This document shows positions 14,315 through 16,931 of a stretch of DNA of 16,931 bases, one piece after another. Within the stretch, counting starts at the first letter, position 1. Each line of letters starts with the position of its first letter. The DNA comes from RGIG9060 sp036307825. Lineage in GTDB: Bacteria; Spirochaetota; Spirochaetia; Treponematales; Treponemataceae. The stretch spans positions 1 through 16,931 of the forward strand of contig JAXJWW010000083.1 of NCBI GenBank assembly GCA_036307825.1, read 5' to 3'. The notes beneath the pieces were generated by a model that saw only the letters and a list, made by a program, of their open reading frames with translations, had not been told where the DNA came from and did not search any database. Position numbers and translations under genes: made by a program.

Positions 14315-15286
14315 ATGATGAGTACAAGAGATTTTGATCATAAACAAATTGCTTTTGTGTTTACAACAGATGGTGAAAAAATCAGTTTTAAAAACGATAA
14401 TTTGATAATAACTGATAAAGACGGAAAAGTGAAACACCAATCAACTTGTTATAGGCTTTTTGCTTTGTTTATTTGTGGTGATTTTTGTCTGACTTCTGGT
14501 ATTTTGGAGCGTTCAAAAAAGTTTGGATTTACAATAGTTTTTATGAGTCCCAATCTTAGAATTACTTCTATAATGCCATCGAAAGCCGAAGGAAATGTTT
14601 TACTTAGAAAAAAACAATATTCCTATGATAAAACTGAAATTGCTTCCCATGTGATTGCAAACAAAATTCACAATCAGACCTTTTTATTAAAAAAGAAACG
14701 AAAAAAGACGGAAGAAGAAAAAGAAGTAATTGCTAAACTTGAACAATACGAAAAAGATGTTTTGCAACAAAATCTTTCTGTACAAGAAATTATGGGAATA
14801 GAAGGAATTAGTGCAAAATTATATTTTAAAACTTTGTTTACAGATTATAATTGGCAAGCTCGTCTTCCTAGAGTGAAAAATGATATTACAAATACACTTA
14901 TGGATGTAGGATATACGATACTTTTTAATATTGTAAATGCGTTGTTAGAAATGTATGGATTCGATGTTTATGTTGGTATTCTGCATACTCAGTTCTTTCA
15001 TAGAAAATCTTTAGTGTGTGATTTAGAAGAACCATTTAGACCCATTGTAGATGCTGCAATTTTGAAAGCATTAAATTTAGGACAAGTGAATGAAAAAGAT
15101 TTTTGGAAAAATCAAAATCAATATATTTTACCTTGGAAAAATTCAAAAAAATATGTTGGAATAATTTTAGAAGCACTATTGGAGTATAAAAATGAGATTT
15201 TTATATATCTTCAATCATACTACAGAGCCTTTATGAGAGATAAAATAATCTCAGAATTTCCACTTTTCTATATGGAGGACTCATAA
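14315..15286 (+). CDS. cas1: CRISPR-associated integrase Cas1
   Basis: A 323-residue Cas1, the integrase that with Cas2 inserts new spacers at the leader end of the array. An N-terminal beta-domain (about 1-90) precedes the helical catalytic domain with E163 (MGIEGISAKLYF), H224 (GILHTQ) and the acidic pair D236/E239 in SLVCDLEEPFRPIVD, which fit the family's metal ligands. The charged stretch KKKRKKTEEEKE (126-137) links helices. The start is at ATG 14315 with a second ATG at once after it (14318); GGGGGA at 14302-14307, inside the cas4 3' end, serves either. The stop codon directly precedes cas2. Confidence 0.98.
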   Translation: MMSTRDFDHKQIAFVFTTDGEKISFKNDNLIITDKDGKVKHQSTCYRLFALFICGDFCLTSGILERSKKFGFTIVFMSPNLRITSIMPSKAEGNVLLRKKQYSYDKTEIASHVIANKIHNQTFLLKKKRKKTEEEKEVIAKLEQYEKDVLQQNLSVQEIMGIEGISAKLYFKTLFTDYNWQARLPRVKNDITNTLMDVGYTILFNIVNALLEMYGFDVYVGILHTQFFHRKSLVCDLEEPFRPIVDAAILKALNLGQVNEKDFWKNQNQYILPWKNSKKYVGIILEALLEYKNEIFIYLQSYYRAFMRDKIISEFPLFYMEDS

Positions 15287-15562
15287 ATGCTTTTAGTTAG
15301 CTACGATATCAGTAACGATAAAATAAGAACTAGGTTTTCAAAATTTTTATCTAAATTCGGTTTTAGACTTCAATATTCTGTTTTTGAAATCAGCAATAGT
15401 GAAACAGTCCTTAAAAATATTATAACAGAAATTGAAAATTCTTATGTTAAGTACTTTACAGAAGATGATTCAATCATTATATTTAATTTATCAGCAACTT
15501 GTAAAAAAACTTGTTACGGGTATGCCAAGAATGAAGAAAAAGAATTCTTTCTTATTGGCTAG
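15287..15562 (+). CDS. cas2: CRISPR-associated protein Cas2
   Basis: A 91-residue Cas2 with the ferredoxin-like fold: first strand LLVSYDIS with the conserved D7, helix KIRTRFSKFLSKFG, second strand LQYSVFEISNSE, helix LKNIITEIENSY and strand SIIIFNLSA. It forms the dimer that bridges two Cas1 dimers in the spacer-integration complex. The start codon follows the cas1 stop with no gap; GGAGGA at 15274-15279, inside cas1, gives a ribosome site 7 bases away. It is followed by the array leader. Confidence 0.97.
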   Translation: MLLVSYDISNDKIRTRFSKFLSKFGFRLQYSVFEISNSETVLKNIITEIENSYVKYFTEDDSIIIFNLSATCKKTCYGYAKNEEKEFFLIG

Positions 15563-15677
15563 TTGCAAACCCCATGTCTTACTGGAGTTTTTTATGAAAA
15601 AACACGCTTTTTTGTTGATTTTATGTATAACAAATGCGAAAAACAGTAACACACAGTACCGTTGTACAATACTAGGG
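15563..15677 (+). promoter_or_regulatory. CRISPR leader with possible pre-crRNA promoter
   Basis: 115 bases between cas2 and the first repeat. TACAAT at 15665-15670 is a -10 candidate whose start would fall at about 15677, the base before the first repeat; its -35 is weak. The leader holds a TTGTACAA palindrome (15662-15669), an A6/T6 inverted repeat near 15597-15613, and the sequence CAAACCCC (15566-15573), which is the inverted complement of GGGGTTTG at the leader-repeat border (15675-15682). Confidence 0.7.
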
Positions 15678-16931
15678 GTTTGAACTTCTTATTAAATTTC
15701 TACTGTTGTAGATTCTGAATCTAAACATCCAAATACAAATGTTTGAACTTCTTATTAAATTTCTACTGTTGTAGATACTTTTGCTTTTACATCAATCAAA
15801 AGTTTGAACTTCTTATTAAATTTCTACTGTTGTAGATTAAAATGGATAGTAGGGACGCTTTAGAGTTTGAACTTCTTATTAAATTTCTACTGTTGTAGAT
15901 TAAGACACTCATTGTCTTCTATCTCGTTTGAACTTCTTATTAAATTTCTACTGTTGTAGATTAAAAGGTTCAATCGCATTTCCGTTGGTTTGAACTTCTT
16001 ATTAAATTTCTACTGTTGTAGATTTGTATCTTTCAATGATACGATAGCGTTTGAACTTCTTATTAAATTTCTACTGTTGTAGATACTAGAGGTATATATG
16101 ACAAAAGAAGGTTTGAACTTCTTATTAAATTTCTACTGTTGTAGATATAAAAGACCGTGTTTAAGAATAAGAGTTTGAACTTCTTATTAAATTTCTACTG
16201 TTGTAGATATATTTGCTTGAGATTGCTTTTTTATGTTTGAACTTCTTATTAAATTTCTACTGTTGTAGATGTTCAATGTGTGAAATATCCATTGAAGTTT
16301 GAACTTCTTATTAAATTTCTACTGTTGTAGATTATACATAACGACGGAACACCAACGGTTTGAACTTCTTATTAAATTTCTACTGTTGTAGATACAGTCA
16401 ACGACTGCTATATTATTCAGTTTGAACTTCTTATTAAATTTCTACTGTTGTAGATGAAGTATCTAATTTAGGAATAGTAGTGTTTGAACTTCTTATTAAA
16501 TTTCTACTGTTGTAGATAAATGCTGTTACTCAAGAGTACAAACTGTTTGAACTTCTTATTAAATTTCTACTGTTGTAGATTAAATGAAAATTGCTTATCA
16601 TCAAAGGTTTGAACTTCTTATTAAATTTCTACTGTTGTAGATACAATTCTATTGACTTGTTGCAAAAGGTTTGAACTTCTTATTAAATTTCTACTGTTGT
16701 AGATATAAAGGACTTTTAGGTGTTAAAGATGTTTGAACTTCTTATTAAATTTCTACTGTTGTAGATTGGCAAGGGCAAGTAATAGAATTAGGTTTGAACT
16801 TCTTATTAAATTTCTACTGTTGTAGATTCTAACTCCGCCACAAAAAATATTCGTTTGAACTTCTTATTAAATTTCTACTGTTGTAGATATTTCTGGAAAT
16901 TCAACAACATCAAGTTTGAACTTCTTATTAA
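15678..16931 (+). CRISPR. type V-A CRISPR array, truncated by the window edge
   Basis: Twenty complete repeats of 36 bases and the first 18 bases of a 21st (16914-16931), all identical as far as I can read. The repeat starts GTTTGAACTT and ends in AATTTCTACTGTTGTAGAT, the crRNA handle, with stem UCUAC/GUAGA and loop UGUU. Repeat starts are 15678, 15741, 15802, 15865, 15926, 15988, 16049, 16111, 16173, 16235, 16297, 16358, 16420, 16482, 16545, 16607, 16669, 16731, 16792, 16853 and 16914. The 20 spacers are 25-27 bases and all differ. It is oriented like the cas genes, with the leader on the left. No tracrRNA-like antirepeat is seen, as expected for Cas12a. Confidence 0.99.

Noticed and set aside
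15615..15640. Leader sequence as a target of the repeat-like guide at 9658 (- strand ATTT followed by GTTATAC)
   Set aside because: Only six bases match and the flank is not a clear TTTV PAM; such matches are expected by chance in AT-rich DNA.
13682..15677. Search for a tracrRNA or antirepeat near the cas genes
   Set aside because: None seen by eye; Cas12a does not need one, and the only repeat-like segments are in the same orientation as the array.
15432..15683. 83-residue ORF overlapping cas2
   Set aside because: It is a shifted frame of cas2 running into the leader; only its last 29 codons after ATG 15594 have their own ribosome site, and these are treated as a separate low-interest observation.

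Overview
The window carries a complete type V-A CRISPR-Cas locus (cas12a-cas4-cas1-cas2-array) on the + strand, from about 9.6 kb to the right edge, where the array is cut off. The DNA is strongly AT-rich. The organism is most likely a low-GC host-associated spirochaete of the Treponema kind. This rests on a spirochaete-style lipoprotein signal (TFSC), a membrane HD-GYP protein, a HAD-family fragment of a sort I associate with treponemes, and overall codon use. It is an inference, not a proof.

Left part (1 to about 2.6 kb): the tail of an FMN-binding protein, a DUF6544-like membrane-anchored protein, a GNAT acetyltransferase and a CDP-alcohol phosphatidyltransferase. The first of these genes look richer in G and C and more Firmicutes-like than the rest. 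The last runs straight into the 3' part of a HAD-family phosphatase gene that has lost its catalytic N-terminus. This looks like a recombination or insertion junction near 2055, so the first 2 kb may be imported DNA (or a chimeric assembly). A bidirectional terminator at 2593-2625 closes the block.

Middle (2.6 to 9.6 kb): ordinary chromosomal genes. HD-GYP phosphodiesterase and flavin reductase-like genes lie on the - strand. A divergent lipoprotein with a 310-residue internal duplication, an rRNA pseudouridine synthase, a WYL-domain regulator and a SIMPL-domain protein lie on the + strand. Three of these genes have a perfect TATAAT box only 6-7 bases before the start codon and no Shine-Dalgarno sequence, which predicts leaderless mRNAs. 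A 362-base gap (8580-8941) has promoter-like sequence and a 41-codon ORF with a strong ribosome binding site.

Right part: cas12a starts at 9692 (1329 aa, all catalytic motifs present). An 11-bp hairpin separates it from the tightly packed cas4-cas1-cas2 genes. A 115-base leader and an array of 20 complete identical 36-base repeats (plus a partial 21st) with 20 spacers of 25-27 bases follow. Cas4-Cas1-Cas2 would acquire spacers; Cas12a would process the crRNA and cut DNA, with no tracrRNA needed. The most interesting unexplained signal is a degenerate repeat handle (9635-9657) embedded in the cas12a promoter. It keeps the CUAC-UGUU-GUGG stem-loop and sits where an upstream TATACT box would start transcription. 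It resembles the self-regulating, crRNA-like cas-regulating RNAs (creR) described for some CRISPR systems.
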